Shown here: in pieces, positions 21,009-30,085 of the stretch | How positions within the stretch are numbered: position 1 is the first letter of the stretch | How the letters are laid out: each line of letters begins with the position of its first letter | Origin: Diploptera punctata | Lineage: Eukaryota; Arthropoda; Insecta; Blattodea; Blaberidae | DNA length: 64,000 bases | NCBI GenBank assembly: GCA_030220185.1 | Contig: JASPKZ010003844.1 | Location: 2,554,501-2,618,500, forward strand | Direction: 5' to 3' | Position numbers and translations under genes: made by a program | Notes under the pieces: model-generated | Database searches by the model: none | What the model was told of the DNA's origin: nothing | What the model saw: the letters and a program-made list of their open reading frames with translations, nothing else

Positions 21009-21950
21009 AAAGTAGATTATACAGGGAATGATTGGAAAAGATTAGCTTAGGATAGGGATGTATGGAGATCTTATGTCCGCGCGGTCATGAATCTACGGAT
21101 TGGAAAACATTAGCTCAGGATAGGGATGCATGGAGATCTTATGCCCTCGCGGCCATCAACCTACGGATTGGAAAACATTAGCTCAGGATAGGGATGTATG
21201 GACAGCTTATGTCCGCGCGGTCATGAATCTACGGATTGGAAAACATTAGCTCAGGATAGGGATGCATGGAGATCTTATGCCCTCGCGGCCATCAACCTAC
21301 GGATTGGAAAACATTAGCTCAGGATAGGGATGTATGGAGAGCTTATGTCCGCGCGGCCATGAATCTACGGATTGGAAAACATTAGCTCAGGATAGGGATG
21401 CATGGAGATCTTATGCCCTCGCGGCCATCAACCTACGGATTGGAAAACATTAGCTCAGGATAGGGATGTATGGAGAGCTTATGTCCGCGCGGCCATGAAT
21501 CTACGGATTGGAAAACATTAGCTCAGGATAGGGATGCATGGAGATCTTATGCCCTCGCGGCCATCAACCTACGGATTGGAAAACATTAGCTCAGGATAGG
21601 GATGTATGGAGAGCTTATGTCCGCGCGGTCATGAACCTACGGATTGGAAAACATTAGCTCAGGATAGGGATGTATGGAGATCTTATGCCCTCGCGGCCAT
21701 CAACCTACGGATTGGAAAACATTAGCTCAGGATAGGGATGTATGGAGAGCTTATGTCCGCGCGGTCATGAACCTACGGATTGGAAAACATTAGCTCAGGA
21801 TAGGGATGCATGGAGATCTTATGCCCTCGCGGCCATCAACCTACGGATTGGAAAACATTAGCTCAGGATAGGGATGTATGGAGAGCTTATGTCCGCGCGG
21901 TCATAAACCTACAGATTCGATAGAACTAGTGAGTTAGTTAGTTAGTTTAA
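21009..21950 (+). mobile_element. RTE 3' end expanded by an internal satellite
   Basis: Begins AAGTAGATTATACAGGGAAT and ends at the family's 3' terminus (TCGATAGAACTAGTGAGTTAG, then GTTA repeats). Between these, 68 bp of the coding tail is repeated 13 times, so a roughly 190-bp fragment has grown to over 900 bp. Confidence 0.85.
21031..21914. repeat. 68-bp tandem satellite, alternating A/B units
   Basis: Thirteen units start at 21031, 21099, 21167 and so on every 68 bp to 21847, each beginning ATTGGAAAA. After the first unit two types alternate strictly. A units have GGAGATCTTATGCCCTCGCGG and CATCAAC. B units have GCTTATGTCCGCGCGG and CATGAA or CATAAA. The higher-order period is 136 bp. Because 68 is not a multiple of three, the array does not extend an ORF. 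Confidence 0.95.
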
Positions 21951-22009
21951 TATTGCAGAATTTAAATATCAGTCTTCCTGAGTTGAGTATTTAAATGCTT
22001 TTTATTATT

Positions 22010-22210
22010 GATTTCGTACATCCAATGATGGATAAATCATATTTGAAGAGAAAAATTATACGCTCAGACCGGGACTTGAACCCGGGACCCTTGGTTCTCT
22101 AGACCAAGTGCTCTACCAACTGAGCTACCTGAGCAAGTACCGATCTAAACGCAAATCTTTCTCTATATACATTGTAATTCCCATCCACCAAATGCTGCAG
22201 ACTTCCAACT
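22010..22210 (-). repeat. SINE-T with tRNA-like core
   Basis: The minus-strand order is TACAATGTATATAGAGAAAG, then the tRNA-like core (22062-22134), then GTATAATTTTTCTCTTCAAA and a tail TGATTTATCCATCATTGG ending AATAATAAAAA. The same order occurs twice, inverted to each other, at 58703-59295. Confidence 0.75.
22062..22134 (-). tRNA. tRNA-like core of SINE-T (not a host tRNA gene)
   Basis: 73 nt folding as a cloverleaf: acceptor GCTCAGG/TCTGAGC, D stem GCTC/GAGC, T arm CCGGG-TTCAAGT-CCCGG. The anticodon arm is irregular (TTGGT-CTAGAGA-ACCAA with two bases before it), so no isotype is assigned. Three copies share flanks, hence SINE-derived. Confidence 0.55.
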
Positions 22211-22309
22211 TCCGAGATAAAGGATGTGATATGGCAGCCCTGACTCCAGGGTGGCTTTTCGGACAAAATAACAATTGAAAATTAAATTAAGAAAATATTT
22301 ACTGTTATA

Positions 22310-22640
22310 TTATTTTTCTACAAGACAGGATAAAATAAGAAATAAATTCCTTTGGAGAGAAATGAATGTCACCACATCTGTGCTTAAGAGGATTGAAAAT
22401 CAAACCTTAAATGGTATGGCCATGTACAAAGAATGGAAAATGAAAGATGGCCAAAAAAATATATACCAATGGTCATTCCTGGAAGAAATAAACGTGGCAG
22501 ACCAAGATGGAAAAAGAAAACCAACGTCAGAACTATAATGGATGATAGGAATTTGGAAGAGGGAGATTGGAATGATAGTGATAAATGGAAACTGAAGACG
22601 GCAAACCTATAAGTGAGGGAAAGCCGAAGAAGAAGAAGAA
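22310..22640 (+). pseudogene. Non-LTR C-terminal fragment
   Basis: Across frames it reads I-R-N-K-F-L, W-Y-G-H-V-Q-R-M and then R-G-R-P-R-W-K-K, followed by a GAAGAAGAAG tail. At least two frameshifts. It is a 3' end of another retroelement family. Confidence 0.65.
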
Positions 22641-23096
22641 GATATTTTTCTTTAAACACTCCCGCTACTATTCCACTTTCAAATGAGATATGGCTGTGGG
22701 AGGAGTAGAAATGGAGAAATTATCGTAAATTGACCATCCTAAAAACGCAACTCAAAAGTTCCGGTGTATTAACTTCATTATTTTAGGAAGTTAACATGAT
22801 GCTGCATAGATCTTATGTTCTTCTATTGGGATTATTACTTTGAAAACAGAGTGAGGACGTTGAAAAACAGGACATATGATAGCTTACTGCGAATTTTGGT
22901 TGTCACATTTTATTTATTTATTTTTATGGGCTTTAAAAGTAACTTCCCCAGTATTATTTATCATCCCCTGTACGAGTAGAAACTCGTGTTCAGGAAACAT
23001 CCCACAAAGTAATAACAATAATATATATATATATATATGACACTCAAAAGTCAGAACACAGGTGTAAATTAATAGTTACGATATAGTCAAAACAAA
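22641..23096. other. No gene; TA array at 23021-23038
   Basis: AT-rich sequence with a short TA microsatellite and no recognised repeat. Confidence 0.4.
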
Positions 23097-23167
23097 ACTA
23101 ACCAACTCACTGGTGATATCGAATCCGGAGGTCCATGAACGTGCGGACATAAGCCCTCCGTACATCC
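23097..23167 (-). mobile_element. RTE 3' terminus, minus copy
   Basis: CCAACTCACTGGTGATATCG through CATAAGCCCTCCGTACATCC is the complement of the RTE tail. It is cut at 23167, where a plus-strand RTE fragment begins, so two truncated copies meet with their 3' ends pointing apart. Confidence 0.75.
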
Positions 23168-23169
23168 TT

Positions 23170-23397
23170 ATTATAAAATATTTTTTGGACCAAAGAGAAA
23201 CGAACAGAGAGGTGGAAGGAGGAAATACATAATAGTGAGGACACGGTACATGATATCTACGGGAAAACAAATGTAATAAGAACAGTTAAGTATCGTAGAT
23301 TGCAACGGGGAGGACATGTGGCAGAAATGGGGAATGTAGTCTGGGCATGGAATCTTATTGTAGAAAAACCAAAGAGAAAGTGTCCAGTAGATAGACC
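23170..23397 (+). mobile_element. RTE 3' end, left part (split by SINE-L)
   Basis: Encodes a decayed version of the RTE tail (KYRRLQ, G-G-H-V-A-E-M). It runs to GTAGATAGACC (23387-23397), which is repeated at 24031-24041 after two SINE-L monomers. Confidence 0.8.
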
Positions 23398-23740
23398 GAT
23401 TGAGGGTCTTTCCACTTTTCAGCGGTTGCCCTTTTACCAGCCGGCTGCTGGCCCTTCACATCCACATGTGTCAATCACAGAGGTAGATGATCAACAGCCA
23501 GTGTAGGAGTGACATGTGGTTAGCATGTCGAGTCCCCCAGCCGTTATAGCTGGTTCCTCAACCTGGAGCCGCTACTTATTGTAGCTACCGAATTGTCTCA
23601 CGATGCTGGGTGGGCACCGGTCCCATACTGGCCGAAATACCATGAGAAAATTTCTTTCCCCATGGAGACTCGAACCAGGGCAAGTCCCGTAACTCTGCGC
23701 CAAGGCTTCCTACCTTAACCGCTCGGCTACGGCGCGGGAC
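23398..23740 (-). repeat. SINE-L monomer 1 of a dimer
   Basis: Complete SINE-L ending at GGCGCGGGAC (its tRNA head), joined directly to monomer 2. Shares an 11-bp TSD with it as one insertion unit. Confidence 0.9.
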
Positions 23741-24030
23741 GCCCTTCACATCCACATGTGTCAATCACAGAGGTAGATGATCAACAGCCAGTGTAGGAGT
23801 GACATGTGGTTAGCATGTCGAGTCCCCCAGCCGTTATAGCTGGTTCCTCAACCTGAAGCCGCTACTTATTGTAGCTACCCAATTGTCTCACGATGCTGGG
23901 TGGGCACCGGTCCCATACTGGCCGAAATACCATGAGAAAATTTCTTCCCCCATGGAGACTCGAACCAGCGCAAGTCCCGTACCTCTGCGCCAAGGCTTCC
24001 TACCTTAACCACTCGGCTACGGCGCGGGAC
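23741..24030 (-). repeat. SINE-L monomer 2, 3'-truncated
   Basis: Begins at GCCCTTCACATCCACATGTG, so it lacks about 50 bp of the SINE 3' end, and has its own tRNA head at 23970-24030. The flanking TSD (GTAGATAGACC) encloses both monomers, so the dimer probably inserted as one transcript. Confidence 0.85.
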
Positions 24031-24041
24031 GTAGATAGACC

Positions 24042-24175
24042 ACGAACGAAATTCGAGAAGAGCATTAACCCTGATTTGAGAGGGGTAAATTATGCAGGGA
24101 ATAATTGGAAAAATTACTCAGGATAGAGACGAATGGAGAGTTAATTCCGCTTAGCCATGAACCTGACGAATGGCG
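24042..24175 (+). mobile_element. RTE 3' end, right part
   Basis: ACGAACGAAATTCGAGAAGA continues the RTE coding tail in register with 23397 once the SINE dimer is removed. Confidence 0.8.
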
Positions 24176-25113
24176 AGTTGGAATGGTGTAAAATGCATAG
24201 AACGATGTATGAATTTGTTAACAACTTGTAATGTTGTAAGTCACGCAGCGTTGGGTAAGTAAAGCAGGCAGAGAATGTGCTGTGAGTGAAATGAAAACAT
24301 TTATGTTCGTATATATTATATTTCTCTTTTCACACAAGTAGGCATTTAGGATATACACCCAGAACCAAGATGGAAATTTAAAATCCCCTTTCTTGTCGGG
24401 AATCCTACCCGAATCGCCTGCGTGGAAGATATGAAATCGCCGCGCCTGCTACTCCACGGCAACGGGGATAATTTAAATATTCAATTTATTTTATGAAGCT
24501 GTGTCCGTCATTTCACTAGGTTAGCTAGGCTGTCCTTGATATTGATATGTGTCCGACTGAAAGCGCGAGTCAAACCCCTCACTCATATTTACGAGGTATA
24601 GGTGGCGTACAACCTCGTCATCACTATCCTATGGGTAACATTTTTTTTTTGTTAAATCACCAGGCTTTAATAATGATGAAAACCAAGAAATAAAGACGAA
24701 TGCTAATATGAAACAATACAATACAAATAATTTGCGTAGGCTTGTAGGCGAAAGGAGATTTTTTTAATGAAAGATACACGTATGATATGTCAGGTGGAAG
24801 ATTGTTAGATGAAAACCACAATGTTTTTATGCCCCGCCCATCGAGTTGACATTCAGTGAAAAACAACTCGAGCGAATAATCCCATTGTATGAAAAGGAAT
24901 CTGTCAGGCTTGAATGGCAAAACGATAGCCCTACACCTACATGCACTCGGTGTAATGCAGTAGATAGCATAAAAAATCAAAAAACTGTATCGAGACTCAG
25001 TATAGAGGGAGGACTAAGATTAAGAAAATGTTCCACCTTTTACAATTAAAATGTAATCTAAAAATACAACAAAATAAAATTGTAATAAGGTCTCACAACT
25101 AATTATATATATA
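24176..25113. other. No gene seen
   Basis: Mixed AT-rich sequence; a GC-richer patch at 24390-24470 is unassigned. The short open frame at 24846-25049 resembles nothing known to me. Confidence 0.35.
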
Positions 25114-25462
25114 TCCATCCATAGTAATTCTGCCCGAAGGCAGGTCCTTCACTGCAACCATAACATTTTCATGCTATGCTTGCAGCTTTACTAGGGAGAT
25201 GTAGGTGTGGAAGCTTTCCGTTGCTTTCCACACCAGTGAAGGATGATGATGAAGATGGTAATGATAAGGATGATAATGATAAGGATGATGGCCATATGAT
25301 TTCGGGGACCGTTTGGGCCTTAAAGTTTTCCTGACATTTGTCTTACAGGTGAGGAAAAACCCCGATAAAAACCTCACCCAGAAAAACTGCCCCGAACGGG
25401 GATCGAACCCGGGCCCGCTGCGTGACAAGACAGCACGCTACCTCGAGACCACAGCGGTGGAC
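25114..25462 (-). repeat. SINE-D, full length
   Basis: Head at the right (complement of CCACCGCTGTGGTCTCGAGG; box B GGGTTCGATCCCC) and tail at the left (CCATCCATAGTAATTCTGCC). TA arrays abut both ends, hiding the TSD. Confidence 0.85.
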
Positions 25463-25485
25463 ATATATATATATATATATATATA

Positions 25486-25865
25486 TATTTGCAAATGCCC
25501 CAGGTTGTCTTTCGACATTCCTTGTGTTCTCTCCTGGCATGGCGTACTTGTAACCCACTTCTGAGATTGGGGCGCCTGGTAGGCTGGGTTACGTTGCCCC
25601 GATGATATGATGGGTGATGTGATAGTGGTGCGCCAGGAGAGTCCCTATTCCTAAAACTTAATCTAAGATGAATATGAATGATGATGATTGCGATGACCAT
25701 ATGATTTCGGGGACCGTTTGGGCCTTGAAGTTTTCCTGACATTTGTCTTACAGCTGAGGAAAAACCCCGATAAAAACCTCACCCAGAAAAACGTCCCGAA
25801 CGGGGATCGAACCCGGGCCCGCTGCGTGACAAGACAGCACGCTACCTCGAGACCACTGCGGTGGA

Positions 25866-25866
<1 letters not shown>
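25486..25866 (-). repeat. Chimeric SINE: Asp-like head with 3' body B
   Basis: The head and middle (about 25680-25866) are SINE-D, but the 3' part (25486-25660) is the GGCGC...CATCATATCATCGGGG body also found behind the unrelated SINE-C head at 40571. The 3' ends also share AAAGACAACCTGGGGCATT. Confidence 0.75.

Positions 25867-25927
<61 letters not shown>
25867..25927. repeat. TA microsatellite
   Basis: About 30 TA units next to the chimeric SINE. Confidence 0.95.
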
Positions 25928-25929
<2 letters not shown>

Positions 25930-25931
<2 letters not shown>

Positions 25932-26362
25932 GAAAAGGGGTATATTAGAGGATGTGAAGAATTTGAGTATGTGGGAGTAAAATTAGATAAAGAGGATAAA
26001 CAAAAAATTGATATTAAGAACAGAATAAATAAACGTAGAGCAATAACAGCAATGGTGAATGGAGTCTTATGGAAAAGGCATATAACCAGGAAAAACAAGT
26101 TACAAATATTTAATTCAATAGTGAGAAGTACTGTCACATATGGAGCTGAAGTTTGGAAATTCAACAAAAACTTAGAACAAAAATGTATGTCGATGGAAAT
26201 GGATTTCTTGGGGAGAGCAGCAAGATGTTCAAAATTAGACAAAATAAGAAATACTGTCATAAGAGAAAAAATGAATATTGGTTATTCAATAGTAGATTAT
26301 ATACGGTATAAGCAATTAAATTGGTATGGGCACGTACGACGAATGCAAGAAGAAAGATTATC
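25930..26362 (+). pseudogene. Non-LTR C-terminal region, left part (split by FamA)
   Basis: Open over about 130 codons: Y-G-A-E-V-W, M-E-M-D-F-L-G-R-A, K-I-R-N-T-V-I-R, L-N-W-Y-G-H-V-R-R-M, E-E-R-L-S. It is interrupted by FamA immediately after TTATC and continues in frame at 26803. Confidence 0.8.
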
Positions 26363-26802
26363 ATAAGTAATGCCACGAGTGATTTCCAAATTATCGATAA
26401 ATTCACGACTCACGAAGTGAGGAGTGAATTTATCTAGAGAATTTGGAAATCAAGAGTGGCATTTGTTAGGACTATTTAACGAATAAAATTAAGCTGTTTA
26501 CTCACAAATCATTATTTAACTATAGTTATTTTAAAATATTTATATATTTAATGTAAACGGCGATGTTTGAAAACGAATGAGAAACGATAGGTACGCTTCT
26601 ACTGCTTCATTTGTTTATCACTGCAACCAGATCATACTATTTTTTGCCAAAGGAACGCAATATTGTAAGGAGGAGCTTTCTTTAATATGGTAATTATAAC
26701 ACTGATAAATATTTGGTGAAACACGACTCTGATTGGTTGTAAAACAGAAATCATTGAAAAGTGATTGGTCATTGACTCCCATTTGGGGCATGAGTTAAAT
26801 AG
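26363..26802 (-). mobile_element. FamA DNA element, 440-bp form
   Basis: Flanked by TC (26361-26362, 26803-26804). Near-identical in sequence and equal in length to 61478-61917. Compared with the 695-bp form, about 260 bp of interior is missing after CGCAATATTGTAAG. The hairpin with GATTTCCAAATT / AATTTGGAAATC lies at 26380-26450. Confidence 0.9.
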
Positions 26803-26990
26803 TCCAGGAAAACATTGGAATGGTGTCCACCTGGAAGAAGGAGGAGAGGAAGACCTCGAAACTCGTGGATGCAGGAAATAAGAACTGGAATGAGAGCAAG
26901 GGGACTGGAGGACATGGATTGGATGGAGAGAGACAAGTGGAGAAGAAAAATAAAACTTTAGGCATAGAAATATGTGTAAACATTAAAATT
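26803..26990 (+). pseudogene. Non-LTR C-terminal region, right part
   Basis: In frame with 26362 after removal of FamA and one TC: R-L-S-R-K-T-L-E-W, then G-R-R-R-R-G-R-P-R-N-S-W, ending with TAG near 26960. This is the terminal G-R-P tail of the element. Confidence 0.8.
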
Positions 26991-26994
26991 CTGT

Positions 26995-26995
26995 G

Positions 26996-27062
<67 letters not shown>

Positions 27063-27067
27063 AGAGA
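26995..27067. repeat. TA-TG-AG compound microsatellite
   Basis: Three dinucleotide types in sequence: TA, TG, then AG. Confidence 0.95.
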
Positions 27068-27087
27068 GGCCTATCCTCATACATATC

Positions 27088-27427
27088 CTGAACTCGTGTC
27101 CAACTAAGGGAATCGGGTCGAGGAATGAGATGAGATGAAGCCCCTATATTTATAGAGGTCTGTGAACTACAAGGGTGCCAACCGATCACTCCTGATGCAC
27201 CGTTACAGGGCCGGATGAATGAAATGAAACGAAATTGATGAGATGAGAATGGAGAAATAGTTGAATCAAATTTGTGGCATTTGAAATCAGCAGAAACTTT
27301 GAGAAAAACCTGTCCAAGCTCCATTTCGTCCACCACAAAACCCACATGGAGTTTCCGAGACTCGATCTCAGGACTCCAGGGCGGCGGTTAGAGGCGAGCA
27401 TCTATCCGCTTGCGCCACGGAGCCGCC
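27088..27427 (-). repeat. SINE-R with Arg-like tRNA head
   Basis: The minus-strand head GGCTCCGTGGCGCAAGCGGA (box A) and GAGATCGAGTCTCGG (box B) resembles the start of arthropod tRNA-Arg, with TCT inside the anticodon-loop region (GCCTCTAACCG). The body contains CATGTGGGTTTTGTGGTGGA. A decayed relative lies at 2233-2500. Confidence 0.75.
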
Positions 27428-27439
27428 ACAATTAATTAT

Positions 27440-27930
27440 ATTACACTAAATATTCAGTTGTCTCAAAAGTAATGTAAATTTTTAATGTAATGTTATGTGT
27501 TTGGTGGAATTTTGAAGGCGTGGTTCACTGGGAGTTTGTTCTAAACGGGCGTGCAGTCGAAGCGGATTTTCATGATAAACAAATGCAACAAATTCATGAA
27601 ATTTTGAGAGTCGCGAGTGCAAATTCGGCCGGACCATATACTTTACGAATAACCATGACAGAAATCGAGGAATTGAGAGGAATCGAACTGCTACCAGATC
27701 CAGCACATATCAATGATATTGCGCCTTCTGATTACCATCTTTCGGTCCGTTTCGCTGATTCTTACGTGAAATTTCGAAAACATTAAAGCTGTGGAAATTA
27801 ATTTCAACGAATTTTTTGTATAAACCGTAGACTGGTAACATCGCGGGGTAATAATCCTACCTGAAAGATGCTTCAGGATCATAGAATCTGATGGTCTCTA
27901 CTTTGAAGTATAATTTAATTTCTTATCAGA
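27440..27930 (+). pseudogene. mariner transposase remnant, C-terminal half
   Basis: Motifs W-W-N-F-E-G-V-V-H-W-E, R-I-T-M-T-E-I-E-E-L, I-A-P-S-D-Y-H-L and, in another frame, I-E-S-D-G-L-Y-F-E follow mariner order. The D of the QDNARPH motif is replaced, and a deletion/frameshift follows Y-H-L. The catalytic S-D-Y Asp persists. No TIRs identified. Confidence 0.75.
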
Positions 27931-28059
27931 AAACATGTTTTAAAAATATAACTTATTAGTTATGAGACAGTATCAAGATAGAGAGAATACCAACATTTAA
28001 GACAAAATACTCTATTAACTCATTCATTCATTGTAAACAAAGCGAATATGATAGATATG

Positions 28060-28240
28060 ATTGTGATGGACAGATGATGTTCGGGACCGTTTGGTCCTTA
28101 CAGTTTTCCAACATTTGTCTTATAAGTGTGGAAAATCCCGAAATAAACCTCATCCAGGATAATTTTCCTGACCGGGGATCGAACTCGGTCCCGCTGCATA
28201 CGAGGCAACGATGTTATCCCGAGACCAGAACAGTACAGAA
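28060..28240 (-). repeat. SINE-D, diverged copy
   Basis: TTCGGGACCGTTTGGTCCTT, ACATTTGTCTTATAAG and GGGGATCGAACTCGG mark middle and head. The anticodon region and 3' tail differ from the main group. Confidence 0.65.
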
Positions 28241-28299
28241 AAAATATATATTTCTATCAGGATTTTTTTTTTAGACCACAGTAGTTTTTCTTTCAATCT

Positions 28300-28480
28300 G
28301 AAGTAATTTTATTCTTCTAAAAATTCCTGTCTTGCGCATTTTCTTCTATCAATTCCATTCTATTCATACTCCTCCTGAATCATCCATTCATTGTTCCTGT
28401 AGTTTTCCTCTTCAATTTGCTTTCAGTATTCCATTCCAAAATAATTTTCGGAATTATGTTTTCTCCCATTATTTTATCAT
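28300..28480 (-). pseudogene. Probable non-LTR 3' end fragment
   Basis: The minus strand reads N-I-I-P-K-I-I-L-E-W, then K-R-K-T and E-N-A-Q-D-R-N-F, in the order of retroelement tails. No GRP motif remains. Confidence 0.45.
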
Positions 28481-28488
28481 GTCGATAT

Positions 28489-28491
28489 GAA

Positions 28492-28541
<50 letters not shown>

Positions 28542-28542
28542 G
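28489..28542. repeat. AAT microsatellite, left of SINE-K
   Basis: About 16 AAT units, continued after the SINE at 28853-28895. Confidence 0.9.
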
Positions 28543-28850
28543 GGGGCACGTCGTAGCGTAGTGGTTAAGGCACTGAGCTACAAGCTGGAGGGTCGAGGGT
28601 TCAAGTCCCGTTGGGGTCAGGATTTTTAAACTGACCCAAACCTTCTGGCGGCACCACGGCCCTGGGGTCGACTCAGCCTCTAACTGAAATGAGTACCAGA
28701 CGCTTGTTCTGGGGTAAAGGCGGCCGTCACGCAGGGCTGACAACCCGGCTGACATAAAGTGCCGATTGTCTAGAAAAAGTGGGAGCCTCAACCTCCTACT
28801 ACCCCAAGGGCCTCATGAGGCCTGTTGTGGGATCACTTTACCTTTTACCT

Positions 28851-28852
<2 letters not shown>
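28543..28852 (+). repeat. SINE-K inserted in an AAT array
   Basis: Head GTAGCGTAGTGGTTAAGG (box A) and GAGGGTTCAAGTCCCG (box B), body TCTGGCGGCACCACGGCCCT, and end CTCATGAGGCCTGTTG plus CTTTACCTTTTACC. The AAT array resumes at 28853. A close relative lies at 55785. Confidence 0.85.

Positions 28853-28895
<43 letters not shown>
28853..28895. repeat. AAT microsatellite, right of SINE-K
   Basis: About 14 AAT units. Confidence 0.9.
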
Positions 28896-28898
<3 letters not shown>

Positions 28899-30085
28899 CT
28901 AGGACTTCTGCTTACATAAGAAAATAATGTATGCTAATTATTAATTTGCAATTAAAATTTTTGTCGTTAATAGATGAAAATTATATACACGAAGAAATTA
29001 AATAATTATTTAAAGAAGTAAATTAGTGTTACTCTTTATTCAAGGTTTTTTGTATTTTCCCCGTTCGACTAAGAATCTAAAAATTAAAATTTATAACACG
29101 AAAATATTGCCTGTTGTACTCTATAAGTAACGTGGTCTTGACATTAAAAGAAGAAGACAGCCTAAAAGTATATAAAATACGTTCTCAATGCGAATATTCG
29201 GATCCAAATGCAATGAGAATGAAGATTAGAGGAAATTTCAGAAAGATGAACTTCATAATATATCGTTGTCCTAATAATATCAGGCTTTTAAGTCTAGGAA
29301 GTTTAAGTGCCTTATGTACTTCGAATGGATGAGAATAGAAAATATTATAAGGGAAACTTAAGCATAGTTTCAAGTTTAATGTTCCGATGGAATATAGCGA
29401 ACTGGATATCGAAGTTACAAGTGAATTCAGCTGGCTGAGAGTAGAGACTAGTAGAGACGTTAGTTAAAGTGCGCTGAAATTAAGTATTCCATGAGTCATA
29501 AGCTAGTATAATAATACAGCATTGACTGCTAGAGGTAAGTGTTACTAGGCCTATTGGCCTGAGCTTAAAGTGATAATATATGTATATATAGTCGGTTCAG
29601 TCATTTAGTTTACAGGTGCTTTGCTTTGTGGTTAGGTAGGTCTATTTTGCACGCATAAGTATTTAGCATATCAAGCGGCGTTATCACGTTCTATTCAATA
29701 GAATACATTTTTACCATCTAAAGATACTGCAAAAGACAAAAGTTGCAACGCTGTTAAGATAATTATATCCACGTGGAGTAGACATGGAAACGTCATTTAA
29801 AAATGCGAAGACATTATTGGCAGGGAACAGTTATCAGTTTTCGGTGATTGAAGCGGTGCCCTGCTCTAAATTACTCAAATTGCTCTTATAGTTCTAGAAT
29901 CAGCCGTTGCCATTATTCAATCATATGCATTTTCAGTTCTTAGAACTTTATATTCTAGTGAAGTAAATTAATAAATGACAAGTCTTAGAAGCAACTCCCC
30001 GGCTCTAATTGGCAGTAACAATGATTTTTTTTAACCATAGGGAAACAGTTGCCTTTGATGCCGCCTGTAAACTGAGCAGACCATA
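28896..30085. other. No gene seen
   Basis: AT-rich, with no repeat or reading frame I can support. It may be single-copy host DNA. Confidence 0.4.

Noticed and set aside
21031..21914. CRISPR array
   Set aside because: Repeats are directly contiguous 68-bp units without spacers, derived from a retroelement in a eukaryotic genome.
22062..22134. Functional host tRNA gene
   Set aside because: Three copies share the same non-tRNA flanks, one pair forms a palindrome, and the anticodon arm is irregular; a SINE core is the simpler reading.
28896..30085. Host exon or promoter in low-repeat stretches
   Set aside because: I looked for open frames with plausible splice sites and found nothing above chance; transcript data would be needed to support any.
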